DNA of 21,054 bases from Sulfurospirillum sp. (GTDB lineage Bacteria > Campylobacterota > Campylobacteria > Campylobacterales > QNZT01). The position numbers and the translations under genes were made by a program. The notes under the pieces were generated by a model, which saw nothing but the letters and a program-made list of their open reading frames with translations, did no database searches and was not told where the DNA came from. The stretch lies in the NCBI GenBank assembly GCA_003978405.1, contig QNZU01000040.1, positions 1 through 21,054 on the forward strand, in the 5' to 3' direction. Shown here in pieces: positions 1 to 7,215 of the stretch. The number at the start of each line of letters is the position of its first letter. Position 1 is the stretch's first letter.

Positions 1-147
1 ACCTAAACTAAAATATACCAATTGTTTATTTGCTAAGATTGGATACAATTCATCTACAAGTAGGTATGAAAACAGTATTATCGGTAAAATTAGAGTAGGC
101 ATAATATAATCAAAATGGGTAAAAATACGCCTGTCGATTTGAAACAT
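1..147 (-). CDS. rodA: Peptidoglycan polymerase RodA (MrdB), N-terminal 49 residues, runs off the window
   Basis: The minus strand is open from an ATG at 147 to the window edge, 49 codons. The protein begins MFQIDRRIFTHFDY and then enters a hydrophobic first membrane helix (about residues 17-31), followed by LANKQLVYF. This pattern (DRRI, THFDY, first helix, then an ANKQ-like loop) is what I know from Campylobacter and Helicobacter RodA, the SEDS-family glycosyltransferase that elongates the lateral cell wall together with PBP2. An AGGA Shine-Dalgarno sequence (complement of 153-156) lies 5 nt before the ATG. The divergent arrangement with the pseudouridine synthase matches Campylobacter jejuni, where mrdB lies next to the same cluster. 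Only the N-terminus is visible, so the identity rests on this short match plus gene order. Confidence 0.72.
   Translation of the reverse strand, partial: MFQIDRRIFTHFDYIMPTLILPIILFSYLLVDELYPILANKQLVYFSLG
105..110 (+). promoter_or_regulatory. Putative -10 box for the pseudouridine synthase cluster
   Basis: A perfect TATAAT lies inside the 5' end of rodA, reading rightwards, with an expected transcript start near 117. This leaves a leader of about 60 nt before the TTG start at 178 and makes the upstream ATG at 115 unlikely as the true start. It faces the rodA promoter. Confidence 0.4.
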
Positions 148-177
148 AACAATCCTGTCTGCAGATGGAGTAAAAAA

Positions 178-1111
178 TTGGAAGAGATTATAGCACAAGA
201 TTCAGACCGTCTTGATAAATATCTTCAAAACCATTTAAAAAAACCTCGAAATCAAATTGAGAATTTTATCAAAGAGATCGGTGTCACAATTGACGGCAAA
301 AAGATCAACAAATGTGGCTACAAACTAAAGGTGGGTGAAAAGATACAATACTCTTTCCCAAAAAAGAAGAGAGATTTTCCAAAAGAGATAGATTTTGATA
401 TAGATATCATCTATGAAGATGAAGATATCTTAGTGATCAACAAACCCCCTCATCTAAGAGCCCACACTTGTTGACTGGCTAAAGCACAAGGGCATATCAC
501 TCTCGACTCTAAGCGGAGAAGAGCGACACGGAATAGTTCATAGAATAGACAAAGAAACAAGTGGAGCTTTGGTAATCGCCAAAAATAACGATGCACATAC
601 TATACTCTCACAACAACTTGAAGACAGAACAATGGGAAGATATTATCTAGCAATCATAGATCTTCCTCTAAAAGAGGATATTATCGTAAATAAAGCGATT
701 GCAAGAGACAGAAACTACCGAACAAGAATGGCAATAGATCATAACGGCAAAGATGCAAAAAGTGCTTTTATAAAACTTGGTACCAATACCATAAACAATA
801 CTGAATTGATTGCCTGTAAACTCTTTAGCGGAAGGACTCATCAAATAAGAGTTCATCTTAAATCTCTATCAAGACATATAATAGGAGATTTGCTATATGG
901 TTTTAAGAGCAAAAAAGATAGACTCACAAGAGTAATGTTGCATGCAAAATTCATCTACTTCAAACACCCAAGAAGCGGTAAGTTGATGAGTTTTAAAGCA
1001 CCACTATTTGATGATTTTAATACAATTTTACAAAAAAACTTTTCTAAGGAGACAATAGATGAGAAACTCGATCTGGACTATCTTATTAACCGTTTTGATA
1101 CTCTTTCTTAA
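178..1111 (+). pseudogene. RluA/RluD-family 23S rRNA pseudouridine synthase, frame broken by an apparent 26-nt deletion
   Basis: The family converts specific uridines of rRNA to pseudouridine. An N-terminal S4 RNA-binding domain (DRLDKYLQ onward) is followed by the start of the catalytic domain, ending INKPPHL at 454-456. The frame then stops at 472-474. The adjacent frame resumes at 458 with EPTLVDWLK and continues through HGIVHRIDKETSG, which holds the catalytic Asp, to 1111. Relatives carry about nine residues of the type xVHPAPSVK between the two halves. Loss of 26 nt accounts both for the missing residues and for the shift of frame. I chose the TTG at 178 because GGAG at 166-169 stands 8 nt before it; the ATG at 115 lies inside divergent rodA and near the -10 box. 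The 3' end overlaps the lipoprotein gene by 53 nt. A sequencing or assembly error cannot be excluded. Confidence 0.85.
187..192 (-). promoter_or_regulatory. Putative extended -10 promoter for rodA
   Basis: The minus strand reads TGCTATAAT, a perfect TATAAT with a TGn extension. Transcription would start near 180, about 33 nt before the rodA ATG. It lies inside the first codons of the divergent pseudouridine synthase frame. No clear -35 is visible, which is usual in Campylobacterota. Confidence 0.45.
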
Positions 1112-2366
1112 CGGATGCACAGAAAAAGGCTTTGGCATTGAGAGTTTGAATATGCCTAAAATTTCTATACCATCACTAAATCTGCAAAATCTAAAACTTG
1201 ACAGATCTCTGCCGACAGTTCAAGGTGTAAAAATCAAATCTTCTCTATCCGAAGTTGCTTTGGAGTGGAAACCTGTTAGAAAACCTCATGTTGCCGGATA
1301 CAGAATTTTTAGAAATAATGAGCAAAATGGATACAAACTAATTGCTACACTGCCAGATCGTTATGTCGCTCACTATACTGATAAAAACAGACATCCATAC
1401 AAATACAACCGCTATATGATTTCACTCTACACTGATGACGGCAGAGTTTCATTGCCAACAAAGATATCTATCACAAAACCTCCAAAACCTCTACAAAGAG
1501 TTGAGCATGTAATGACAGTATCAGGTCTTCCAAACAGAATTAAAATACTTTGGAGAATAGATGAGGATCCAAGAGTCGACGGATATATTATCCAAAGATA
1601 TGACCCAGCATCAAAAATCTGGCAAAATTTAGCCAATGTTGATAAAAGATTAAGTGTCGAATACATCGACACAACTGTTAAGCCTGGGATTTTATACCAA
1701 TACAGAGTCATTGCAAAAACTGATGATGGAGTCTATTCAGCTCCTTCAAAAGTAGTTGTAGGAAAATCAAAAGCTCTTCCCCCAAAAGTCGAAGGTCTTA
1801 TGGCAACAACAAATCTACCAAGAAGAGTTGATTTGATATGGAAACCATCACCTATAAAAGATTTTGATCACTATAATGTCTATGCAAGCAGTTTTGAAGA
1901 TGGAGTATATAGACTTATAGCAAAAACAAGGGCTACACACTACAGTGACAAGTTTGACAATGACGGTGAAGCAAGATTTTACAGGGTTAGTGTTGTTGAC
2001 AAAGATGGATTGGAATCAAAAAATGACACAAAACCGGTTCGAGGAGTTACTCTTCCACCTCTTATCGCACCTGAAATTACATCGGCTAAAATTATCAACA
2101 ATAAAGTTGAACTAAAATGGAAAAACAGAGACAGCAGAAGTGTCGCTTACAACATATACAAATCATTTTGGAATGGATGGAAAATCAAAAAGATAAAAAT
2201 AGCAGGTTTTAAAGGAACAACATTTGTAGATCCAAAAATAAAACCAAACACAACATATACCTACTACATCAGAGCTGTTGATGCAAATGGTATAGAAAGT
2301 TCTAATTCAAGAGCGATTAAAGTTGAAGTTGAGGGCATTGACACAAAAAGAAAATCATGGTTCTAA
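1059..2366 (+). CDS. Fibronectin type III repeat lipoprotein (FlpA-like)
   Basis: 435 residues. The N-terminus is a lipoprotein signal: a basic start, a hydrophobic run to about residue 19, and a lipobox ending LNGC. The mature part consists of about four fibronectin type III modules (roughly residues 47-140, 143-238, 240-332 and 335-428). Each has a WK or WRI core strand, a GY(R/I)I or YNVY strand, and a closing Y.YR/YYI(R)AV(D).DG.(E)S motif. The C. jejuni gene in this position is FlpA, a surface lipoprotein that binds host fibronectin; this is recalled knowledge of the family. In an apparently free-living host the ligand is unknown, and a structural or envelope role next to division genes is equally plausible. 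AAGGAG at 1046-1051 lies 7 nt before the ATG, inside the end of the pseudouridine synthase gene. Confidence 0.85.
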   Translation: MRNSIWTILLTVLILFLNGCTEKGFGIESLNMPKISIPSLNLQNLKLDRSLPTVQGVKIKSSLSEVALEWKPVRKPHVAGYRIFRNNEQNGYKLIATLPDRYVAHYTDKNRHPYKYNRYMISLYTDDGRVSLPTKISITKPPKPLQRVEHVMTVSGLPNRIKILWRIDEDPRVDGYIIQRYDPASKIWQNLANVDKRLSVEYIDTTVKPGILYQYRVIAKTDDGVYSAPSKVVVGKSKALPPKVEGLMATTNLPRRVDLIWKPSPIKDFDHYNVYASSFEDGVYRLIAKTRATHYSDKFDNDGEARFYRVSVVDKDGLESKNDTKPVRGVTLPPLIAPEITSAKIINNKVELKWKNRDSRSVAYNIYKSFWNGWKIKKIKIAGFKGTTFVDPKIKPNTTYTYYIRAVDANGIESSNSRAIKVEVEGIDTKRKSWF

Positions 2367-2382
2367 GCAATAGGTACCACTA

Positions 2383-3573
2383 ATGCCAAACATACAGACC
2401 CAAAAATTAGAGTTAGCCAACTTTCCTGCTAAAAAAGATGGCTATCTCTTTGAGTATATAGCTACCCAAAAAGATGGCAGAGAGTCGCTAATATCAGTAA
2501 AGTTTGAAGACAAAAGATTTTTTTTGGTACTGATAAAACGAGAAAATGACTATCTCATAAAAGCTGATAAACTAAGTAAAATTTCACCGATATTTATCAT
2601 AAAAGATGCACTTAAGGCATTTTGCGATTTGCACTCTTTGGATCTTACATTTTCAAATATCGGAGGTAAAAAGAGCCCGATACTCACAAATAAAAATGAT
2701 CATATTTTAAAAGATATAGAGTTTTTTGCAAATGAATTTAAAAGCTCCAAAGAGATTTGGGTTGAGATCGGTTTTGGGAGCGGAAGACATCTGCTTCATC
2801 AGGCAAAAGAGAATCCAAATATCCAGTTTATTGGACTAGAAATTCATACTCCCTCAATCGAACAAGTCATCAAACAGTGCAAACTTCAAGAGATTGACAA
2901 TATTCTAATCTGCAAATTTGATGCCAGAGTCTTTTTGGAACTATTGCCATCAAACAGTGTGGGTAAAATCTTCATCCACTTTCCAGTCCCTTGGGATAAA
3001 AAACCTCACAGAAGAGTAATCAACCAAACTTTCATTGAGGAGTCTATTAGAGTTTTGAAAAAAGATGGAACTTTAGAGCTTAGAACAGACAGCCAAAACT
3101 ACTATGAGTATAGCTACAACCTTTTTAGTTCACTAAATAAAGTTGAATTTATCATCCGAAAAAATATAAATTTACCAATTAGCTCAAAATATGAAGATAG
3201 ATGGAAAAAAATGGAAAAAAACATATATGATCTGATATTGGTAAATCAAATCACCAGTGAAAAAAAAGAGTTCAAAAGTAGTATGAATTTTAGTAAAAAT
3301 ATCGATATTTCAAAGCTAAAAAACGGTTTTGAAAATCTCGTTATCAAAGGAGATGATTTTTTTATTCACTTTGAAAAACTCTATCAATGCTCCGGTAACT
3401 GTGCTGTGCTTAAGCTCTCTTTTGGAGCTTTTGAAAGATGTGAACATAAATATTTGATATTTAATAATAATAAGATACAATATTTTCCAAATGACTCTTT
3501 GCCAACAAAGCAAAGTTTAAAATCACACCAAATAATTGAAGAGTTTTTATATGACCGATATAATTCAAGCTAA
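2383..3573 (+). CDS. trmB: tRNA (guanine-N7-)-methyltransferase TrmB, long epsilon-type form
   Basis: 396 residues, far longer than the roughly 220-240 of enteric or Bacillus TrmB, because of N-terminal (about 120) and C-terminal (about 90) extensions. The central Rossmann methyltransferase has the S-adenosylmethionine loop EIGFGSGRH at residues 128-136 and the TrmB signature at 199-205 as HFPVPWDKK, where most bacteria have FPDPW. The Asp-to-Val change is, from memory, usual for Campylobacterota. TrmB makes m7G46 in the variable loop of tRNAs in the cytoplasm. The gene follows the lipoprotein gene by 16 nt, has only a weak AGGT ribosome binding site, and overlaps ftsE by 23 nt, so the two are probably translationally coupled. 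Confidence 0.92.
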   Translation: MPNIQTQKLELANFPAKKDGYLFEYIATQKDGRESLISVKFEDKRFFLVLIKRENDYLIKADKLSKISPIFIIKDALKAFCDLHSLDLTFSNIGGKKSPILTNKNDHILKDIEFFANEFKSSKEIWVEIGFGSGRHLLHQAKENPNIQFIGLEIHTPSIEQVIKQCKLQEIDNILICKFDARVFLELLPSNSVGKIFIHFPVPWDKKPHRRVINQTFIEESIRVLKKDGTLELRTDSQNYYEYSYNLFSSLNKVEFIIRKNINLPISSKYEDRWKKMEKNIYDLILVNQITSEKKEFKSSMNFSKNIDISKLKNGFENLVIKGDDFFIHFEKLYQCSGNCAVLKLSFGAFERCEHKYLIFNNNKIQYFPNDSLPTKQSLKSHQIIEEFLYDRYNSS

Positions 3574-4222
3574 CGATCTATACTTAGCCTATAATAACGA
3601 CGAACCGATTTTGAAAAATATCAATTTTGGTATCAAATCAAAAGAGTTTGTATTTATTACAGGCAAAAGCGGTAGCGGAAAATCGACACTGCTAAAATCT
3701 CTATACTCAGAACTTGGTGTTGCCCAAGGAAGCCTAAAAGTTGCGGGGTTTGAACTAAACGGAATCTCAAAACAAAAAAGAAATCTCTTAAGAAAGCATA
3801 CCGGTGTCATTTTTCAAGATTACAAGCTTATCAATGAGTGGAGTGTAGAAAAAAATGTGATGCTGCCTCTTATGATAGCAGGATACTCAAAAAAGATTTG
3901 CAAAGCTCAGGCAAATAAGCTTTTGCATCATGTCAAGCTATCACACAAAGCTCACAGATATCCGCTTGAACTAAGTGGTGGTGAACAACAAAGAGTAGCA
4001 ATGGCAAGAGCTTTGGCACACAATCCTATTTTGATTATTGCAGATGAGCCGACAGGAAACCTTGATGAATACTCAAGCTCTGTCATTTGGGAACTCTTAA
4101 AAAATGTCCGCTCCCATGTGGGATCAACTGTAGTAGTAGCTACTCATAAACTACCACTCTCTTTGGGGGTAAATTACAGACAATATTATATCAATGAGGG
4201 GCAAATAGATGAAGTCCATTAA
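3551..4222 (+). CDS. ftsE: Cell division ATP-binding protein FtsE
   Basis: 223 residues from the ATG at 3551. An in-frame TTG at 3536 is possible but would lengthen the overlap with trmB; GAAGAG at 3538-3543 lies 7 nt before the ATG. It is an ABC ATPase with Walker A GKSGSGKST (residues 38-46), Q-loop in IFQDYKL, signature LSGGEQQR (141-148), Walker B LIIADEPTGNLD (about 160-171) and the switch His in VVVATHK. FtsE works with membrane protein FtsX at the division septum. In Escherichia coli its ATPase cycle drives conformational activation of the periplasmic factor EnvC and thereby of amidases. The gene overlaps ftsX by 14 nt, and an EnvC-like protein follows ftsX, so the same pathway is expected here. 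Confidence 0.95.
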   Translation: MTDIIQANDLYLAYNNDEPILKNINFGIKSKEFVFITGKSGSGKSTLLKSLYSELGVAQGSLKVAGFELNGISKQKRNLLRKHTGVIFQDYKLINEWSVEKNVMLPLMIAGYSKKICKAQANKLLHHVKLSHKAHRYPLELSGGEQQRVAMARALAHNPILIIADEPTGNLDEYSSSVIWELLKNVRSHVGSTVVVATHKLPLSLGVNYRQYYINEGQIDEVH

Positions 4223-5018
4223 GAACCATTTTTCATTTATTATCCCGCTTTTTATTCTACTTTTTTCACTGCAATTCTCTTTTATGCTAAATCGTGCAGT
4301 CAAAGATTATGAGAGTAATTTGGCTGACAAATATGCCATAATAGTCGTCTCCAAAAAAGCGATAAATGCCGTAGAGTTTAAAAACAAAATACCATATATC
4401 AGCAATATTACAGAGATTAAAAAAGATAACTATATCAATAAACTAAAAGATGATATTTCAAGAGCAGACCTTGCATATCTAAAAGCAACTCTGCCAAAAT
4501 TTTACTCTATAAAATTGACAAAACTCCCAAGCGATAGTGAACTACAAGCAATATCACAAAAAATCCAAGAGAATAAGACAGTAACAAAAGTAGAGACTTT
4601 CAAGCAGACTTTTAATAAATTTCATCAATTTCTAAAACTCTCAAAGAGTGCTTCATATATCTTTGCTATATTTATATTTTTTATCTCTTTTTTACTTATT
4701 ATCAAACAGATGGAGATTTGGACTTTGGAGCACCAAAACAGAATGTATGTGATGGGACTTTTTGGAGCCCCGTTTTGGATGAAGAGTGCATCATTATATA
4801 AATCTGTCATTATTGATGCTTTAATTGCTGCAATCTTGGTAGGAGTTGTATTTAACTTTCTTCCCGATTTTGTAAATATAGAAAAAATTCATCAAGATCT
4901 AAACCTTCAACTAAACAATTTTAGCTTTTTTGCAGATACTTTAAGATTGGTACTATTTAGTTTGCTCATCTCTGTCATTTCAGTAACTGTTACTATTTTA
5001 AGGCAAAAAGATTTATGA
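4209..5018 (+). CDS. ftsX: Cell division protein FtsX, permease-like partner of FtsE
   Basis: 269 residues with the FtsX layout. One membrane helix lies near the N-terminus (about residues 8-27), then an extracytoplasmic domain of about 115 residues, then three helices (about 148-168, 197-220 and 246-264). The periplasmic domain between helices 1 and 2 is the part that contacts an EnvC-type coiled-coil protein in characterised systems. It starts inside ftsE and its stop overlaps the start of the next gene in an ATGA arrangement, indicating tight coupling of FtsE, FtsX and the EnvC-like protein. Sequence similarity of FtsX is always low, so topology and position carry much of the identification. 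Confidence 0.88.
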   Translation: MKSIKNHFSFIIPLFILLFSLQFSFMLNRAVKDYESNLADKYAIIVVSKKAINAVEFKNKIPYISNITEIKKDNYINKLKDDISRADLAYLKATLPKFYSIKLTKLPSDSELQAISQKIQENKTVTKVETFKQTFNKFHQFLKLSKSASYIFAIFIFFISFLLIIKQMEIWTLEHQNRMYVMGLFGAPFWMKSASLYKSVIIDALIAAILVGVVFNFLPDFVNIEKIHQDLNLQLNNFSFFADTLRLVLFSLLISVISVTVTILRQKDL

Positions 5019-6205
5019 GATGTAAAGCTTTTTTCTTTGCTATTTTTACTCTTCATTTTATCGCTCAAGCTAATATAGAAGATAAAATTCAAACAACACA
5101 GGTCAAAATAGATACAAAACAATCTCTTCAAAAAAGATTATCCAACAGACTTGAAAAGATAGCAAACGATATAAATCACCGCTACCAAAAAATAAACAGA
5201 CTCTCAGATGAGATAAAAAAGTGTAAACTAGAGATAAAAGAGCTTCAAAAAAAGAGTAAAATCAAAAAAGGTGAACTCTTAAAACTTCAAAAACTCTATA
5301 ATAAGCTTGAAAAAAAAGAGAAACTAATAGGTGGGAAAGTTGTCGATATCATATCCAAAGAGCTATCTATTGATATTATCACCCACAATAATGAGAATGA
5401 AAACGATTTAACTCAAGAAGATATCGTGATGAATGAGATACTGCACAACTATACAGATATACTACGCAAAAATCTTAAAAGAAACAAATCAAAATATATC
5501 AAATACAATAAAAGTATCGATATTGTAAAAAAAGAAGTTCTCAAATATGCAAACAGAAAAAAAGCACTGGAGTTAAAACAGAAAACTCTTTTAAATCTAA
5601 ACAAAACCCAACAAGCATCCATAGCATCACTGAAAAAGCAAAAAGAGGAGTATATTAAAAGATTAAATCAAATCAAAAATGAAAAAAATGCTTTGGCAAA
5701 GACACTAAATCGCCTTCATATTACCAAAAAGAAGCTACAACAAACCACAATAAAAGCCACCGGTTCAAATGTAAATGTAAGACAGATAGGCTCGTCCTAT
5801 CAACATACCAAACTGATAAAATACAGAGGACCAAAAACGATATCTCCGCTAAAAAGTTATACACTGGTTCAAAATTTTGGAAACTATGTAGATCCAATTT
5901 ACAAGATAAAAATTTTTAACGATGCCGTAATTTTACGCTCAAAAAAGAGAGATGCAAAAGTCTATAATGTTTTAGACGGAACTGTCATATATGCAGACAA
6001 AACTCCCATGCTTGATCGTGTAGTAATCGTCAAAAATAAAAACAATATACACACTATTTATGCCCATTTATCAAAAATAGCTCCGACAGTTCATGTGGGC
6101 AAAAGACTCAAAAAAGGGTATGTTTTGGGTCGAATCAACAAAGAGTTGACATTTGAAGTAACACAAAATGAGAAACATATCAATCCTATGAGACTTATAA
6201 AGTAA
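5015..6205 (+). CDS. EnvC-like coiled-coil protein with degenerate LytM (M23) domain
   Basis: 396 residues: signal peptide (about 1-19), long Lys/Glu-rich coiled coils (about 20-110 and 165-245), and a C-terminal LytM/M23 fold (about 285-396). Active M23 peptidases need HxxxD and HxH zinc ligands. Here the first His and its Asp fall at Phe301 and about Val305 (FNDAVIL). The HLHFEV strand is ELTFEV (377-382), leaving only His351 of YAHLS. The domain is therefore very unlikely to hydrolyse peptidoglycan. This is the pattern of EnvC, which docks on FtsX and activates amidases by contact. It follows ftsX with a 4-nt overlap, and an amidase gene lies 5.5 kb downstream. The aligned first-His position is less certain than the loss in ELTFEV. 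Confidence 0.85.
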   Translation: MRCKAFFFAIFTLHFIAQANIEDKIQTTQVKIDTKQSLQKRLSNRLEKIANDINHRYQKINRLSDEIKKCKLEIKELQKKSKIKKGELLKLQKLYNKLEKKEKLIGGKVVDIISKELSIDIITHNNENENDLTQEDIVMNEILHNYTDILRKNLKRNKSKYIKYNKSIDIVKKEVLKYANRKKALELKQKTLLNLNKTQQASIASLKKQKEEYIKRLNQIKNEKNALAKTLNRLHITKKKLQQTTIKATGSNVNVRQIGSSYQHTKLIKYRGPKTISPLKSYTLVQNFGNYVDPIYKIKIFNDAVILRSKKRDAKVYNVLDGTVIYADKTPMLDRVVIVKNKNNIHTIYAHLSKIAPTVHVGKRLKKGYVLGRINKELTFEVTQNEKHINPMRLIK

Positions 6206-6236
6206 CCCTCTTTATCTTTCTCTTAACATATTTTAG

Positions 6237-6242
6237 TAAAAT
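6237..6242 (+). promoter_or_regulatory. Putative -10 box upstream of pyrH
   Basis: In the 61-nt gap after the EnvC-like gene, TTTTAGTAAAAT provides a Campylobacterota-style -10 (TAAAAT). The transcript start would fall near 6250, and the pyrH ribosome binding site AAGGAG follows at 6256-6261. A similar GGTAAAAT element precedes glnA. No terminator-like hairpin is visible in the gap, so read-through from the ftsEX genes is also likely. Confidence 0.35.
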
Positions 6243-6266
6243 AGGTCAAATATTTAAGGAGCCTTA

Positions 6267-6983
6267 ATGAAAAGAAAAAGAGTTTTAGTAAAATTTTCAG
6301 GTGAAGCCTTGGCAGGAGCTGAGGGTTTTGGAATAGATACTAAAATCTTGAAATTTATTGCGCAGGAGATTAAAGAGCTCCATGACAATGATATAGAAGT
6401 AGGTATAGTTGTAGGTGGAGGAAATATCATTAGAGGTGTAAGTGCCAGTGAAGATGGATTGATAGCAAGAACAAGCGGTGATTATATGGGTATGCTTGGA
6501 ACTGTGATCAATGCTGTGGCACTCCAAGAGGCTTTGGAGTATTTTGGTCTGTATGCAAGGGTTCAAACAGCCATAAAGATGGAGCAGATTGCTGAAACAT
6601 TTATTGTCAGAAGAGCAAGAAGACATTTGGAAAAAGGCAGAATTGTAATTTTCGCGGCAGGAACGGGAAATCCTTTCTTTACAACAGATACAGCCGCAAC
6701 TCTAAGAGCTGTTGAAATCAATGCTGATATGATCATAAAAGCTACAAAAGTTGACGGAGTATATGATAAAGATCCAAACAAGTTTGATGATGCCAAAAAA
6801 TATGATACACTCACTTATGAACAAGCACTTGATGATAATGTCAAAGTTATGGATGATACCTCAATAGCACTTGCCAAAGACAACTCACTTCCTATCGTGG
6901 TCTGTAATATGTTTGAAAAAGGGAATCTGCTAAAAATTATAGAGGGTGATACAAGTAACTGCTCAATAGTAAAAAAATTATAA
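6267..6983 (+). CDS. pyrH: Uridylate kinase (UMP kinase) PyrH
   Basis: 238 residues, the normal length. It belongs to the amino-acid-kinase fold: VKFSGEALAG at the N-terminus (phosphate-binding Lys), GGGNIIRG nucleotide loop, SGDYMGMLGTVINA, and GTGNPFFTTDTAA, which binds UMP. The later segment AD(M)IIKATKVDGVYDKDPNK is the ATP-binding portion. It phosphorylates UMP to UDP, the first step from UMP to all pyrimidine nucleotides, and is hexameric and allosterically controlled by UTP and GTP in characterised bacteria. AAGGAG stands 5 nt before the ATG. rpoZ follows after 12 nt with an AAAGGA site. Confidence 0.97.
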   Translation: MKRKRVLVKFSGEALAGAEGFGIDTKILKFIAQEIKELHDNDIEVGIVVGGGNIIRGVSASEDGLIARTSGDYMGMLGTVINAVALQEALEYFGLYARVQTAIKMEQIAETFIVRRARRHLEKGRIVIFAAGTGNPFFTTDTAATLRAVEINADMIIKATKVDGVYDKDPNKFDDAKKYDTLTYEQALDDNVKVMDDTSIALAKDNSLPIVVCNMFEKGNLLKIIEGDTSNCSIVKKL

Positions 6984-6995
6984 AGGAAAAAGTTT

Positions 6996-7208
6996 ATGAG
7001 ATTGGAAAAAGTGATATACAAAGCGATGCAAAATGCAAACGATGACAGTTATATACTATCGATTATGGTTGCTCAAAGAGCAAACAAACTAGCTGAAGGA
7101 GCAGAGCCTCTTATCAAAGTAAACAAAGACAAGACCAAATTGACTGATATCGCACTTATGGAGATAGCTGAAGGTTTGGTGACACTTGATATGATCCAGG
7201 ACATATAG
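6996..7208 (+). CDS. rpoZ: DNA-directed RNA polymerase omega subunit
   Basis: 70 residues beginning MRLEKVIYKAM, with the omega core pattern of (I)VAQRANKLAEGAEPLI followed by a segment ending ALMEIAEGLVTLDMI. Omega wraps the beta' C-terminus and helps RNA polymerase assembly; in E. coli it also forms part of a (p)ppGpp binding site. Only 7 nt separate it from the (p)ppGpp synthetase gene, an association also seen in E. coli (rpoZ-spoT). Small size and neighbours agree with the Campylobacter homologue. Confidence 0.92.
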   Translation: MRLEKVIYKAMQNANDDSYILSIMVAQRANKLAEGAEPLIKVNKDKTKLTDIALMEIAEGLVTLDMIQDI

Positions 7209-7215
7209 TTATTTT

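Noticed and set aside
115..177. ATG at 115 as start of the pseudouridine synthase
   Set aside because: It overlaps the divergent rodA coding start, lies about where the predicted transcript begins and has no ribosome binding site; TTG 178 has GGAG at 8 nt and matches relatives' N-termini.
455..475. Programmed ribosomal frameshift in the pseudouridine synthase
   Set aside because: No slippery heptamer is present, and about nine conserved residues are missing, which points to a deletion rather than recoding.
3536..3550. TTG at 3536 as ftsE start
   Set aside because: The ATG at 3551 gives the normal FtsE N-terminus and has GAAGAG 7 nt upstream.
5015..6205. Active M23 endopeptidase
   Set aside because: The conserved zinc-binding His and Asp positions are substituted, so hydrolysis is not supported.
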